The translations under genes were made by a program, and so were the position numbers. The notes under the pieces are model-generated. The model worked only from the letters and a program-made list of their open reading frames with translations. It was not told the DNA's origin and searched no databases. Source: Chara braunii (lineage: Eukaryota; Streptophyta; Charophyceae; Charales; Characeae). Taken from it: 22,333 nt of DNA. This document shows positions 1 through 10,130 of the stretch, piece by piece. Location of the stretch: assembly GCA_003427395.1 (NCBI GenBank), contig BFEA01000632.1, positions 664,642 to 686,974 of the forward strand, written 5' to 3'. The first letter of the stretch is position 1; the number at the start of each line of letters is the position of its first letter.

Positions 1-96
1 GAGAGAGAGAGAGAGAGAGAACAAAGAAAAAGGGAGAGAGAGGGAGAGAGAGAGAACAAAGAAAAAAGAAAAAAAACAAAAGGAGAGAAAAAGAGA
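1..96. repeat. GA-rich microsatellite
   Basis: A pure GA run at 1-20 is followed by GGGAGAGA and AAAGAAAA variants up to about 96. It is cut by the window edge, so its full length is unknown. No coding signal is seen. Confidence 0.95.
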
Positions 97-1161
97 CCCA
101 TATAAATATATTAGATTCATAAATATACGGAAGTTGGTTTTCAATGACGTCAACATCAACAACACATCCTAAACACGTAAGAATACTACGCAAACAACGC
201 TATAATGTAATTCTGAATGTTTTTTTCAGCCTAAATATATCCAATTATTAACATAATTCACAAGCATATTATTCCAACAGGATTTCAACATGATATTAAC
301 TGTTATCAACAGATTTTCAACACATGAGCGAAATTTTTGACACAAAATCAATTGTTGTTAAACTGTTTGTATACAGTTTAAAACAACTATATCAACACAA
401 AGAACATGATAAATGTTTGTCCGAACAAGATTGATTGGCTTCATGTATATATACATGAACCCCTCTCTCAAACAGTTTATAAACTGTTTAGAATCTGTTG
501 TTATACGGAAATGTATGTGATAAACTCGCGTTCAATTACACCACTTTTTTCTGTTGGCGTAATGCGCTAGAACATGTTCAGACATCTAGGACTCAGCCCC
601 TATGCCCGCCCATGGATCATTCATACCAGCAAATTTATGAAGAATTCGAAATCATTGGGCGTGGGAACTGTAGCAGCCATTCAGATTGATCCCTCACAAA
701 ATGAGTAGGAGACCCAGGAGAACATGACACAAGGAATGAAGTGGATCCCACGTCTTCCACAATCGCACGCGACCCCACAGGTACGTGCCACAATACCAGG
801 ACTCCAGGAGGATCAGTAAGGATGGATAGACAGACTCCATCGGAATAGCAGGGAACTATCTCCCCAACAATGGATCTAATAATGAGAGAACTGGATGATT
901 GAGTATTAACGAAAAAGGAAAGGATGATGCAGGGGGATAGACAGTCAAAACATAAAAAACAAGTCGCTCAATCATCTCAGTCTCCCTTGTTTTCACAGGA
1001 CCCAAGGAAACCATCATGGGTATAGAAGGTTAGGAAGAATCTTGAGGGCAAGTCCTTAACAACTGTGAGACCCTCAGTCACCGACACTAGTTTGTCAGCG
1101 GAGGAATTCAAAATTCCTTTGAGAAACCTGACCTCTATATGCTCGTTTTTTCTTTGTCATC
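97..1161. other. AT-rich intergenic DNA, no recognisable gene
   Basis: This stretch is AT-rich up to about 500 and of mixed composition after that. The longest open frame (498-689, plus, 63 codons) has no motif I recognise. The last part leads directly into LINE reverse-transcriptase sequence and may contain more of it in unreadable form. The notable content is the palindrome cluster at 358-489. Confidence 0.6.
358..489. repeat. Cluster of three strong palindromes
   Basis: Three inverted repeats are seen directly. At 358-381, TTAAACTGT and ACAGTTTAA pair around a 6-base loop, and GTTGT/ACAAC extends the stem after a small bulge. At 440-459, TTCATGTATATATACATGAA is a perfect 20-bp palindrome. 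At 470-489, AAACAGTTTATAAACTGTTT is another perfect 20-bp palindrome. The first and third share the AAACTGT/ACAGTTT arm but are arranged differently. Function is unknown; cruciform-prone DNA or a transposon end are possible. Confidence 0.9.
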
Positions 1162-2088
1162 ATGATGGAGGTCTCAGCGGTCAACTTAAAATGTAAAAGA
1201 AACATTAAACGTATCCAGGTCAGCTACATTCCAGAAGAAACTATATCTGTTTGTTCCTTGTTTACAGATGATCTACCCTTGATGGTGGAAACCTCTCACA
1301 AAAATTTAATAGCAATTAAGAGACCAGTAGATAAATTTAACACTCTTTTAGACATGCAGATCAATTGGGGCACAAAAACACAAGGTTAGTGGATACACCA
1401 TCAGCGAGTGATACCTCCAAAACATCCAAATATCAACTGTTTGACAGCAGCAACCCCAATTAGGGTGTTGGGGATCTCACTCTCAGCGAAAGGTAACTCA
1501 CCAGGAAACAATGAATTAATATCTAAACCAGCTTTAGCTAAATTGGAATTGTGGAAGAATAACATGACCTTTATTATAGGACATTTGTTGATTATAAATA
1601 ATAGTATTCTTGTCTTACTTTGGTACAAGTTTGCAATATGGTCATTGGACAAATCCAGACTTAAACCTCTACAACGATAAATACCAGCCTACCTATAGAG
1701 AGGTGACCATGACTACAAAAACATCATAAGTAGAGTGGTCTGACAGAGAGTGATTCAACCTAAAGCAAAAGGGGGGTTATGAATCTTAGATCCTTCCACG
1801 CAAGCCATCATGCTCTCTATCCAGTGGATCAAACATCTACTTTTCAACTCAGAGACTCCTTGACTACCTCTAGCCGAAAAACAAATCTCGAGACTAGCCC
1901 CTGAAGTGCCAGAGGGGACAAATCCGTTGATATGGTTAGAATATCGGTATTGGTCCATCCCAAGAGGTAGAGCACAACCCTCAAGCCAGCCAGCGAAGCC
2001 ACCTCGTCAGACCATAAGAATGAACATTAAAAGTGACAAATGTTTGCCATATATTGCACGTCGGTATTGGCGCAAACTACCTTTATAA
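1162..2088 (+). pseudogene. Decayed LINE ORF2: reverse transcriptase palm and post-RT region
   Basis: This is the C-terminal half of a non-LTR retrotransposon reverse transcriptase. One reading frame runs through the interval without an indel but with six internal stops (at 1387, 1678, 1696, 1741, 1780 and 1861). The first open part (75 codons) has the catalytic box as LFTDD (1258-1272), the FxDD form common in LINEs, followed by an acidic/hydrophobic strand and QINW, typical of the region after that box. The second part (to 1680) has RVLGISL then LELWKNN and a GHLLIINNSILVLLWY-like thumb segment, matching the LINE post-RT region. The third part keeps KAKGGL and a QWIK segment. Several stops sit where Trp or Gly is usual, which suggests point-mutation decay. 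The N-terminal endonuclease and fingers are not found. It is certainly non-functional. Confidence 0.85.
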
Positions 2089-2699
2089 AAAAAAATCCTC
2101 CCAAACAGATGAGAAGAGTCTAAAGATGTATGTCAACAACCCCTTCTCAATAACAGGTAGATCACTGACTCACAAGGAAGGATGTCTCATTATATGAATT
2201 CTCGTTTAAGGGGCTAGGTTAAAGATGGGGTCGTAAGGATAGGGGACATCTGAAACCCAGGAACTCTTGACTGTTACTCTCTCTCTCTCATCTCTTCCCT
2301 AGTTTGCGTTATTGCAGGAGAACAGCAAAAGCATTGGGTACAATTATTGATCCTGAGAATAAGACCCTAACTCAAAGAGAGTGATTAGGTGGGCATCTAG
2401 GAGAGTCCCCAGCAAATAGAAAATGTGGTAGTGATGAATGACGAAGGATCGATTTTACTCCCCTTGTTCTGAATTAAATAGAACAATCGGCTAAGGAAAA
2501 GTCACACTAAAAAAAACAAATGAATCAATGTTCACTAGGTGCTTAGGATTAACGTTCTAAGATATAAGGATCACTAGATTGCTTTCAAACCATCATGTGC
2601 AATTAAAAATTGACACTAGATTCAACCTATTGATCATGGGCGGTCCCTCCCGAAAAACACGAAAAATGTACTCGTAATATTCACTCACTTACGGTCAAA
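2089..2699 (+). pseudogene. Heavily decayed LINE linker region
   Basis: This 600-base stretch lies between the readable reverse-transcriptase part and the readable zinc-binding part of the same LINE. A short readable segment near 2210-2265 gives KDGVVRIGDI followed by a stop and NPGT, which resembles the LGL..GDLW segment downstream of LINE reverse transcriptases. The rest is broken by stops in all frames. A CT run lies at 2278-2291. I treat it as LINE remains, not unrelated sequence. Confidence 0.55.
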
Positions 2700-2960
2700 T
2701 CAACTTACTGCATGCTGAGGTTTAGACTGCATTTGAGGGGTGGAGTGGAAAATAGGTGGATGAAGCATCTAAATGTAAGTAAGGAAGACCTTAGACATGT
2801 AAAGAGGTTTGAAACTATTAAGGTTACGCCGAAAAAAATTGCCTCTTTACAGTGGCAAATCGTCCATCGATGCCTTCCCACAAATGATTGGCTAAGAGAT
2901 TGGACGTCGTTAGAGGAGAAAGGCATTGCTCAACCTTGGTGCAAGTTATGTTCCTCTTCT
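2700..2960 (+). pseudogene. LINE C-terminal zinc-binding (zf-RVT) segment
   Basis: The open frame starting at 2712 contains KIASLQWQIVHRCLPTNDWL followed by a Trp and CKLC. This is the zf-RVT pattern: a Trp-containing helix, an LPT turn, then a Cys-X2-Cys pair, here residues 48, 55-57 and 77/80. The His-Cys half that should follow the Cys pair is not readable; the sequence runs instead into unrelated DNA and then an LTR at about 3046. It is in a different frame from the upstream reverse-transcriptase part but on the same strand and in the right order, so it is most simply the tail of the same LINE, broken by the later LTR insertion. Confidence 0.75.
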
Positions 2961-3045
2961 TTCCTATCTATGCAGCGGGCCTCTATCTGCCCTCAGCCCT
3001 GGTCTACAGCCAGGACCTATTATTCGGCTATTTGCATGTTCGGTC

Positions 3046-3340
3046 TGTGGGACTAGGCCGTGACCTGATCCCACAGGTCGTGTGCTGTTTCAATCCAGTC
3101 CAGTCCTGCCCGGTACCACTGTCGGTACCAGGCCAATCCAGTCTTGTCCAGTCAGTCCGCTGGGGTATACCTTAGCTGCAGTCGATATTCTTGTCCATTC
3201 TACATTTGCACACTTTGGAGTACGTGTGTGTTGAGTCTACGTCGGAGTTGTGTTGTCCCTTCCAACTCCATCTCCATCTCCTCCTTCCTCAACCCTCCAT
3301 GTTGATCCTGACCGACCGCCATCCCGATGGGTCCGTCACA
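3046..3340 (+). mobile_element. Short LTR (about 295 bp), element C
   Basis: The right edge is clear: the sequence ends GTCACA, then one C, then a perfect primer-binding site. The left edge is placed at TGTGGGACTAGG by the TG...CA rule and is less sure (3037 also begins TG). An 8-bp inverted repeat (CTGTGGGA at 3045, TCCCACAG at 3069) sits at the left end. Internal short repeats of CCAGTC and GGTACC are present. No second copy is seen in the window, so this is a solo or truncated 5' LTR, apparently inserted into the LINE tail. Confidence 0.65.
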
Positions 3341-3341
3341 C

Positions 3342-3353
3342 TGGTATCAGAGC
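3342..3353 (+). promoter_or_regulatory. Primer-binding site, initiator-Met tRNA type
   Basis: TGGTATCAGAGC is exactly complementary to the 3' end of plant-type initiator methionine tRNA, the standard primer site of many green-plant LTR retrotransposons. It lies one base after the presumed LTR end (CA at 3339-3340). Only about 80 bases of internal sequence follow before a different repeat begins, so the element body is lost. Confidence 0.85.
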
Positions 3354-3433
3354 GGGAACGGTCCCTGCTCCAACCCGCCCTCCCCTCGTAACAGAGAGAA
3401 ATTGTTGTAATCCCGATAGCGAGATTTAGCAGT

Positions 3434-3670
3434 GTCGGGCGCGGCGGTCCCACACCCAGACGTAAAGTAATTTAAGTGTCGGACCTCACGGTCGCATCAC
3501 GCAGGAGTTTTAGAACCGTTTCATCCAAAGACCAACTCCGACCGTGCGCGCCAGCTATACCTCTCGCGGCTCCCTACGACATGACAGAGATCCCGCGAGG
3601 TACAACTCACCTTCACCTGCGGGAGCTGTCACCATCCCTTAGGTGGGCGTATCCCTGCTGAGCTATTGAC
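3434..3670 (+). repeat. Dispersed repeat family, copy 1
   Basis: This segment starts TGTCGGGCGCGG and matches 7852-8106 in the same orientation. Shared landmarks, in order, are TCACGCAGGAG, TACCTCTCGC, a CTTCACCT/CCTACACC block and GGGCGTATCCC followed by GCCGAGCTA or GCTGAGCTA. Similarity stops just before LTR A at 3677. No protein is recognised. It may be part of an LTR or the internal region of another element. Confidence 0.75.
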
Positions 3671-3676
3671 TCACGT

Positions 3677-4100
3677 TGTCGGTGCGAAAACCCTTATAAG
3701 GGTATCCACCCTGGTTTTTGTAAGTAACAGACAATAAGTTTGGTTTAAAGTTTAAGCATATCGCGGAAGGCGCGGTTGTATCTGATTGTTTACATTGGCT
3801 GGATATTTGACTAGATTAGAAAGTGTGCGGTCGTGCAAGTTTGAGGCGCGCGTGATCTTTTTTGCTTTTATGAATGTGGAGACTGGCGTTGTCTGCCGAC
3901 TAAAGTCTTTATTTCTAATTAAACTAGGGTTAAAAAGATTATGTCTCGTTGATTAACGCGCCTGCCTGTGACTTGTGCACACGTGCGGAGGACGGCGTCG
4001 ACAACAATGTAACTTGGAAATGTCTCGATAGATCCGCGCGTCTCGTAGTATTCGCCTATATAGGTGTCGACTAGTACTAGGCTCAGCCTTGGACCTAACA
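3677..4100 (+). mobile_element. LTR of non-autonomous element A
   Basis: It begins TGTCGGTGCGAAAACCC and ends at CA, 4 bases before a weak primer site. It is homologous, in inverted orientation, to 14655-15271. The match starts exactly at TGTCGG in both copies, which supports that boundary. Shared landmarks are a palindrome about 14 bases in, TTGACTAGA, GGCGCGCGTGAT and CTCAGCCTT or TTAGCCTT near the end. A TATA-like CCTATATAGG lies at 4055-4064, close to the end. It is much shorter than the B copy (424 against about 617 bp), so one copy has an indel. The TGTCGGTG start is common in plant Gypsy LTRs. Confidence 0.75.
4055..4064 (+). promoter_or_regulatory. TATA-like box in LTR A
   Basis: CCTATATAGG lies about 40 bases before the LTR end. 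LTR B has CCTTATATGG at the equivalent place (14699-14708, minus strand). Retention in both diverged copies supports a promoter role, though its nearness to the LTR end leaves little room for R-U5. Confidence 0.5.
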
Positions 4101-4104
4101 CTAT

Positions 4105-4117
4105 TGGTTACAACATC
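4105..4117 (+). promoter_or_regulatory. Degenerate primer-binding site of element A
   Basis: TGGTTACAACATC aligns with the TGGTATCAGACTA site of element B. It keeps TGGT and a CA but has lost exact tRNA complementarity, so this copy is probably inactive. Confidence 0.5.
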
Positions 4118-6200
4118 GGACTTTTATTAGAGAGATTCAAGGATCGAGATCGAGCGGTGACAACGCGGGATATCAGAATGGCGTGAAGGGACCTCGGGGT
4201 TAAGGGCCCGACGGGGCTATCCCCCTTGGTTTTGTCGTCGGTGGCTTCGAAAACTGTATTAGCGGCCCCTTTTCTTCGGTCATTTTTCTCCGACGGTTGA
4301 AAGCTTCTAAAATAGGTTTGTCGTTCATGGTCGTATTATTATTATTATGCTTTCGCATCAGCGTTTCCTCGACCAAGATACGGGGCCGGATTTAGTGGTC
4401 GTCACGGCAGTCGAGGACCTCGCGTGCGCGCCTCGTTCGGCAGGCCTGCTCATTCGGGAGGCTAGCGAAAATCCCCTATCACGCCGTTGCCTAAAACAGG
4501 ATGCGTTCAGGGTTTGAGTTCGTAGTTGCAATTGAGGCGAAAGGGGGTCGATAATGCCGGGTGTATATGACCTACGTTTCGGGGACAGTGAGGTCACGTG
4601 GGGGTGTGTTGTATTCACGAGATGGCCTGAGGTGCGACTACATATTTTCTTGACTGCACCAAGTTACCCCATTTTGGCATTACGGGGCACCCTGTGGCTG
4701 CCTCGTCCGTAATCAATCCCCCAAGGAGGGAACGTGCGGGAGTTGCACCCACTAGCGGGTGCGATGCCTGCTACTGCAGGTGGGTGATATGGCCCAGGGG
4801 CCAGCAGGTAGCATCCGGGCCGGGCTTCTTCCATGGGCAGGTCACTGTGCCTCTCCCCAAGTTCCCTCCCCCTGTGAGTATCACGGCGGCAGCCTCGAGT
4901 AGCACCGTGCGGGTCATGCATTAGACAGGGTATACCTGGGCGGAAGGCTGTGGCTATACTATTGCAAGACCTTCAGAGGGCTGCAGGGCACAGAAGGCTA
5001 AAAGCTACCTAGTAACTGGCTCCTCAGAGGCCCCGCAGGGATCGAGTCGTCGGGAGGGCCGCTGCGACAAGCGCTAAGGCCGGGAACGAGGCGGAGTCGG
5101 AATACGCTCGTTGACGAATCTTAGTGCTCATGACCACCGTCCGACTGTCCATATCGACCGGCAACGCGCGGTGGCTCCCGGGCTAGCGCATGGCTGGGCG
5201 CGAGGAGCAAGTCCGGCGGAGAGACAACGGGCCGAGGCAGTGAGGGCAGGGCCAGAAAAAGAAAGAAAATAATCTAGGAGTGAAGTGGGGCCACGTGCAC
5301 GCAAAGAAGCACCGAGGAGATGGCGAAGCTGAAAGAAAAAAGTGTGGCGGACGGGAGGAGACGTAACTCACCCGTTTCCGAACGGAATCGGGCGAGGTAA
5401 AGACCGACTTTGGGGTTATGACAGTAGGCGAATCCATTGAACGTGTTAGATTGGCGAAAAGGTTAGTAAATTAGGACTTAGATGAAGAAGGTATTGTGCG
5501 GAGCTATGGAGCGAACGGGAAGAAGAAGAGGGATGAAAGCATGGCGTAGCCAATAGTGAACCGAATCGGGAGAGGAAGGAGTCGATCCAGGGGTTCTGAG
5601 GTCGGGCGACCCCGGATCTGAAGTCGGATTAGCATGAGAGTTAGTGTAAAGGGAGATAGAAGAAAAAGATGTTGTGTGAAACTATCGTGTAGCGAAAGGA
5701 AGAGACAGTAAGAAAAATGTACATCTCCCTCGCTACCAAATGAAATGAAGCGAGGGAAGGCACGAATTCGGGGTTCTTAGGGCGGGCGACCTCGGATTCA
5801 TAGTTGGATGAGCGTGAGAGCTAGCGAAATAGGAAGAAGGCTGCGCAAGGAAGGAACGAGTGGAAGAGCGATGTATACTTCCACGTTCTAGAAGGAGATT
5901 CATCCAGGTTCTTGCTTACCTTGCGAAGGGCGAACGTTGTTGCTGTCGGGGTTATGGGGTTCATTCCCACGCTCGGTCCTGATTCCTATTTCGAACACGT
6001 CCTCGCCCCTTCCCCCTTCGTCGTTCTGCTTCGATCTGCGACTTACTTCCTGTCCGAGTTTAAGCGAACATGGCCAGGCCAACGGTCAGGTGCACTTATG
6101 CCTTAAGGGACTGGTATGTGCGATAGGAAGAGGCGAAGTACTTACCGAGTTGAAGGTGACGAGAGCTTCAGGGTAAGAGCAGCGTGTGCTTTATATGTCT
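4118..6200 (+). mobile_element. Internal region of non-autonomous LTR element A
   Basis: This region is colinear with the inverted element B (about 12460-14640). Shared landmarks in order are GGATCGAGATCGAGCGG, GGGGCTATCCCCCTTGGTTT, TTTAGTGGTCG...TCGAGGACC, CTACCTAGTAACTGG...GCGACAAGCGCTAAG, GCGGAGCTATGG (5498), the ~180-bp array, and TGGCCAGGC (6071). No gag, protease, reverse transcriptase or integrase motif appears in any frame, so I call it a LARD-like non-autonomous element. The open frames here are short and disagree between the two copies. The right end and 3' LTR are not found; similarity fades near 6200. Confidence 0.65.
5395..5935 (+). repeat. About 180-bp tandem repeat, three diverged copies, inside element A
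   Basis: The landmark GGGGTTNT followed by GGGCGAC or AGGCGAA recurs near 5411, 5590 and 5770, a period of about 180 bp. Each is followed by a GCATGAGAG/GCGTGAGAG-like block and purine-rich GAAGAAGG filler. The inverted element B has the same repeat at 12620-13200 with a similar period. Confidence 0.7.
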
Positions 6201-6626
6201 CAGTAGAAGGACGACTCTCCGTGCGTTAGTAAAGAGACTATGAGCTGGAAACCCGAGACGGGGAGAGAACAAACGTAGAAAACCAAACAATCTTTATAGG
6301 CCGGAGAAAACCAAAAAATTTTCACTAATTTTCACTCCGCTGGTGCTACTTTTACATGTTGTATGCCGCACCTAGTGATGAAAAACATACCAAATCAAGG
6401 CTCATGTTAGGAGAAGGTGATTAGTCAGACGAAAGCTTGTCCACGGAGCCTCATTTTTATCACATATAAAAGCAGGTCAACAAGTGATCCCAAAAACCGC
6501 TTGTAGTCGAGAAATGAACTCTTTGCTCTGCTGAAACCGCACAAATATGACAATGCATTCCACAATACTAGATACCAATTACAAACTTAGAGGAAAGTTA
6601 AGAAAACCGAGTCAGGATAACGATCA
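6201..6626. other. No gene seen; flank of element A
   Basis: The sequence is AT-leaning with no long open frame, no motif and no clear LTR end. A short near-direct repeat (CGGAGAAAACCA-like, 6240-6320) is present. It leads into the ~165-bp tandem array. Confidence 0.5.
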
Positions 6627-7300
6627 CTCCAAAATGTATTGCGTTGTACGAAAGCAGGACGTCTTGGCATATGCACCTTTGGAGTCCTTTCATTAAAGAA
6701 GCAGAAAACATATAAAGTTCAGGCATCCCGAATTCCGTTTGTAATTCTATAAAGCAAGCGGCAAAGATAAACTAGAAAAAAGGAGAACAAAGAAGCACTC
6801 CGAAAATGTGCGCCCTTGTACCGAAGCCAGACATCTTGACATTTGTATATTTGTATTCCTATAAATTGGAAAGCAAAAAACCATGTCAGCTTTGGAATTC
6901 TCCATTCGGTTTTAACCGTGACGCACAAACATGCGCGAAAAAAGAAAACAAAGAAGCACTCCGAAAATGTTCGTCCTTGTACCGAAGCCAGACATCTTGA
7001 CATTTGCGTATTTATAGTCCTAAAAATTGGAAAGCAAAAAATCATATCAGCTTTGGAATTCTCCATTCCGTTTATAGTTCTATACACCGTGATGCACAAA
7101 CATGCGAGAAAAAAGATAACAAAGAAGCACTCCGAAAATGTGCGCCCTTGTACCGAAGTCAGACATCTTAACGTTTGAGTATTTATAGTCATATAAATTG
7201 AAACGCAAAAAAACATCTCAGTTTCGGAATTCTTCATTCCGTTTATAGTTCTATAAATTGTAAAGCACAAGGACAAGAGAAAAATGCGAATGGTGACATC
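6627..7300. repeat. About 165-bp tandem array, four or more copies
   Basis: The landmark AGAAGCACTCCGAAAATGT recurs at 6791, 6952 and 7123 (periods 161 and 171), with a more diverged first copy at about 6627 and a partial last copy near 7260. Each unit carries CTTGTACCGAAG, CAGACATCTT, AAATTGGAAAGCAAAAAA and an EcoRI-like GGAATTC followed by TCCATTCCG, where GGAAT and ATTCC can pair. A 198-codon open frame on the minus strand (6719-7315) is a repeat artefact: its protein is three copies of the same unit. No functional gene is supported. Confidence 0.85.
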
Positions 7301-7851
7301 ATTTCTAACCCGCAAGAGCGAGCCAAAAAGTACTAGAAATTGCTACTTTTAAACCGAGGTCTTAGAAACGCCTAAGGGACAAGTCTTTGGAAAATGACAT
7401 GAATCACTTGGAAATAAATCTCCACAATTGTTGCTTCTTTAAAAAGAGTATCTCGCCAATGTTTCTGTGCTGAGCGGAGGGCACACGCGCGAACCTCGTG
7501 AGCGGCTGCGAAAACCGAATTCGTGAAAACCTAACAAAACCATAAAACCTAATATTTTTTATAGAATGAAAAAGTAAAAGTCAAACTGTTATTTTTGACA
7601 CATAAAAGAGAGCGTTTTTAACTGTTTCTCAAGAAAGGAGGCAAAAAAACAGACAAAAAGTCTAGCGATTCTCAAAATGTGCAAGAAAATCCTTTCCAGC
7701 AAAGAGCATGTTATAAGACTATAAGTCGTTCTCAGTAGATTGACAAAAAGCATAGCTCAAACAAGACAACCTTTAACGACTACAATGCGAACCCGAAAGA
7801 TGTTAAAAAAAACAGTTTCAGTGAATACTCATTTATATAATTATAAGTCGT
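7301..7851. other. AT-rich spacer, no gene seen
   Basis: The region is AT-rich with many A runs and no coding motif. A GC-richer patch at 7470-7520 has no identifiable content. It ends where the dispersed repeat starts. Confidence 0.5.
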
Positions 7852-8106
7852 TGTCGAGCGCATCGGTCCGGCACCGCACCAGGGCAGCGCTGCACCCTCC
7901 CGGCCGCGTCACGCAGGAGTAGGTTTAAAAATCCTTCGTCGCAAAATATACATGGAGCTTCCGCAAGCCGCTCCGGCCAAGTGCGCCAACCATACCTCTC
8001 GCAAGCCCTTACGACAGGATAGGGCCTACGTGAGATACGACTTACCTACACCTTACGAGAGTTGCCACCTCTCTTCAGTGGGCGTATCCCCGCCGAGCTA
8101 CCAGTC
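7852..8106 (+). repeat. Dispersed repeat family, copy 2
   Basis: This begins TGTCGAGCGCATCGG and aligns along its length with 3434-3670 in the same orientation, sharing TCACGCAGGAG, CATACCTCTCGC, TTACGACA and GGGCGTATCCCC. After GCCGAGCTA the two copies diverge, which sets the right edge. It is GC-richer than the flanking DNA on its left. No protein is recognised. Confidence 0.75.
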
Positions 8107-9539
8107 CACAGTACGAAAGCTAATCAGTTGCAATCGCAGAGGTGGACCAACCGAGGGCATTTCTCGTTCGTTGTAGCATAGGGGGTACGCGCGGTAATAC
8201 GCCACTATCGGACCCGCACATGAACCGACAGCTTGGGGGAATGAAGTCCCAAGCGCGATTCGACGTCGGTCGACTAGGACAAATCCCACACACCACGCGC
8301 ACTCCACTTTACGAACACGCATACACACAAAACAACACATATACGAAACGACACAACACAAACAACGCGACAACGCTTCTAGCCCCTCGGTAGCCAACCC
8401 ATAACTTTCCGATGCGGAAATCGGGTAGGCGTTCGCAGTGATGGCGTACTATGTAGTACCCATACTCACGCGGTCCTCGTTAATCTCGAGGGTCGCATTC
8501 GACACTCAAGTGTCGGCTGACACGCGCCCTGAAGGTTAATCTCTCGACGCTGGACAACCGTCATGCGCGGTTGAAGACTACACACCCTCTTCTGCACTCT
8601 GTGCACAGTGGGTGGTACACAGGTTCATACCTGTGGTGGAAGTCGCTTCTTACTGCCCTGGCGATGAGTTTCACTCCGGGCCTGGGCGAAAGTCAGAGGT
8701 TGGACTTTGACGGCTGCCACAGACTACAACGTCCAACCATACAAACTCTAAAAAGCAAGGGTAAAAAGGGAACCTCGCTTCCCTCTCGAGACATAATCCA
8801 GTTAACCCTTATTCACACTCACAGTAGGCCTCTTAAATACTGATGGCACTTATAAATATATAAGGGTTAGTTATATAGGGCAATCACTTCTCACAGTCAC
8901 ACTGGGGCTCCTTTCAGCCATATAAGTATGTAATCGCATGCAATCACATCCAGAGTCCGAACCACAAACATACCTGCAATCACGTCAAAAGTCCAACACA
9001 AGTCCACGCCCTACACAGGGTCAACTTCAAACATTCCTTGCACTCATACCCCTCGCTTTAGCCATACAAGCCTCACTCGTGCAACTCTTAAATAAATACT
9101 CAGTACTTTTGTTGGATGGCCATTCATTAAAGTCCAGGTGAAAACACAATAAAACAGTTCAATCACAAGGCTAAATCCTTAAGGTTGAGTGGCAGGAGTG
9201 AATTGGAGTTGAATCGTAAACCGACGAATCGGCAACCGACTTGTTATCAGTGATAACAGAAGATGATCCTCAAGGGATCAAACTGAATCTAGTCCTGAAC
9301 TTGAATCAAACGATCAAGAGGACCTGTAACACATGACAGATCAATGCCCCAGGCTAAACCTATAAGTCCATGGAGAATAATCCCCATATTACGATCTCAC
9401 TCAAGAATCATCCTAGTTAACTATATCTAAGCCTACCTCTAAGCAAGTGCCCAAAGAAAGGTAGACTCATGGCAGAATCTCCCCCATTCAGGGTGGATCG
9501 CCAGAATAGCCACATGTCAAAATATAATCTAGCTCCTTT
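8107..9539. other. No gene recognised; scattered hairpins
   Basis: Open frames here (8098-8397 minus, 8571-8843 plus) show no family signal. Several inverted repeats can be read: CACAGGT/ACCTGTG near 8620, GGTTGGAC/GTCCAACC near 8697-8737, TAACCCTTAT (8803) with ATAAGGGTTA (8860), and TGTTATCA-G-TGATAACA near 9240. Stems of this size are partly expected by chance. The region probably belongs to the same repeat unit as the arrays that follow. Confidence 0.4.
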
Positions 9540-10130
9540 AAACTAAGAAAATTTCGGCAGCGCTTCCCGTAGAAAAAGTGTCTTTTCAGAATTTATATAA
9601 GTCCAAATATGAAGGCAGAAATAAACTCTAACTCTAAAAAGTCAAATTTTGTCTAACTCCCTGAATTAGTAAAAATTTGGGCAGCACTCCCTTTAGAAAT
9701 GAAGACTTCCCAGATTTATACTAAGTCAGATATGAACTCACAAGACAACTTGAGTTTAATTTAGATACGATTTAACTAACTCCTTAGTTTTGCAGAAATT
9801 TTGACAGCACTCCCTCTTGAAAAGTGTTATTCCAAAATTTATACAAAGCTAGGTTCATTTTTCGAAAGTAACTTTGACTTCCCAAGGCCCAATTTTGTCT
9901 AACTCCCTGAATTAGCAAAAATTTGGGCAGCACTCCCTTTAGAAAAAAAAACTTTTCAGATTTTTACTAAGTCAGATATAAGAAAGACAAAGTGGAACTT
10001 TTGATAAGTCAAAATTCGACTAACTCCTTGGGGTTGTAGAAATTTCGGCAGCGCTTTCCGTAGAGAAAGTAGCTTGCCAAGATTTATACAAAGCCAAGTA
10101 TAAGAAAAAATCTCAGAAAATGCAAGAATT
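9540..10130. repeat. About 123-bp tandem array with GGCAGC core, five copies
   Basis: The core AATTT-[CG]GG-CAGC-[GA]CT-CCC recurs at 9555, 9679, 9803 (as GACAGC), 9925 and 10046, so the periods are 124, 124, 122 and 121. Each unit also has TCTAACTCC, a TTAG-like segment before the core, GTAGAAA or TTTAGAAA after it, and a GATTTATACTAAGT-like tail. In copies 1 and 5 the core is flanked by CGG...CCG, and in copies 2 and 4 by GGG...CCC, so a small stem is kept with swapped bases. I recall similar GGCAGC-with-CTCCC motifs in plant LTR elements, but that is memory, not shown here. Confidence 0.85.

Noticed and set aside
6719-7315. 198-codon minus-strand open frame with hydrophobic Phe/Leu/Cys-rich segments, resembling a membrane protein
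   Set aside because: It lies wholly within the ~165-bp tandem array and its peptide is the array unit translated three times; no family signal.
8600-9300. Many isolated 5-8 bp hairpins taken as a structured system
   Set aside because: With loops up to about 20 bases, dozens of 6-bp stems and several 8-bp stems are expected by chance in 22 kb; only repeated or loop-free cases were kept.
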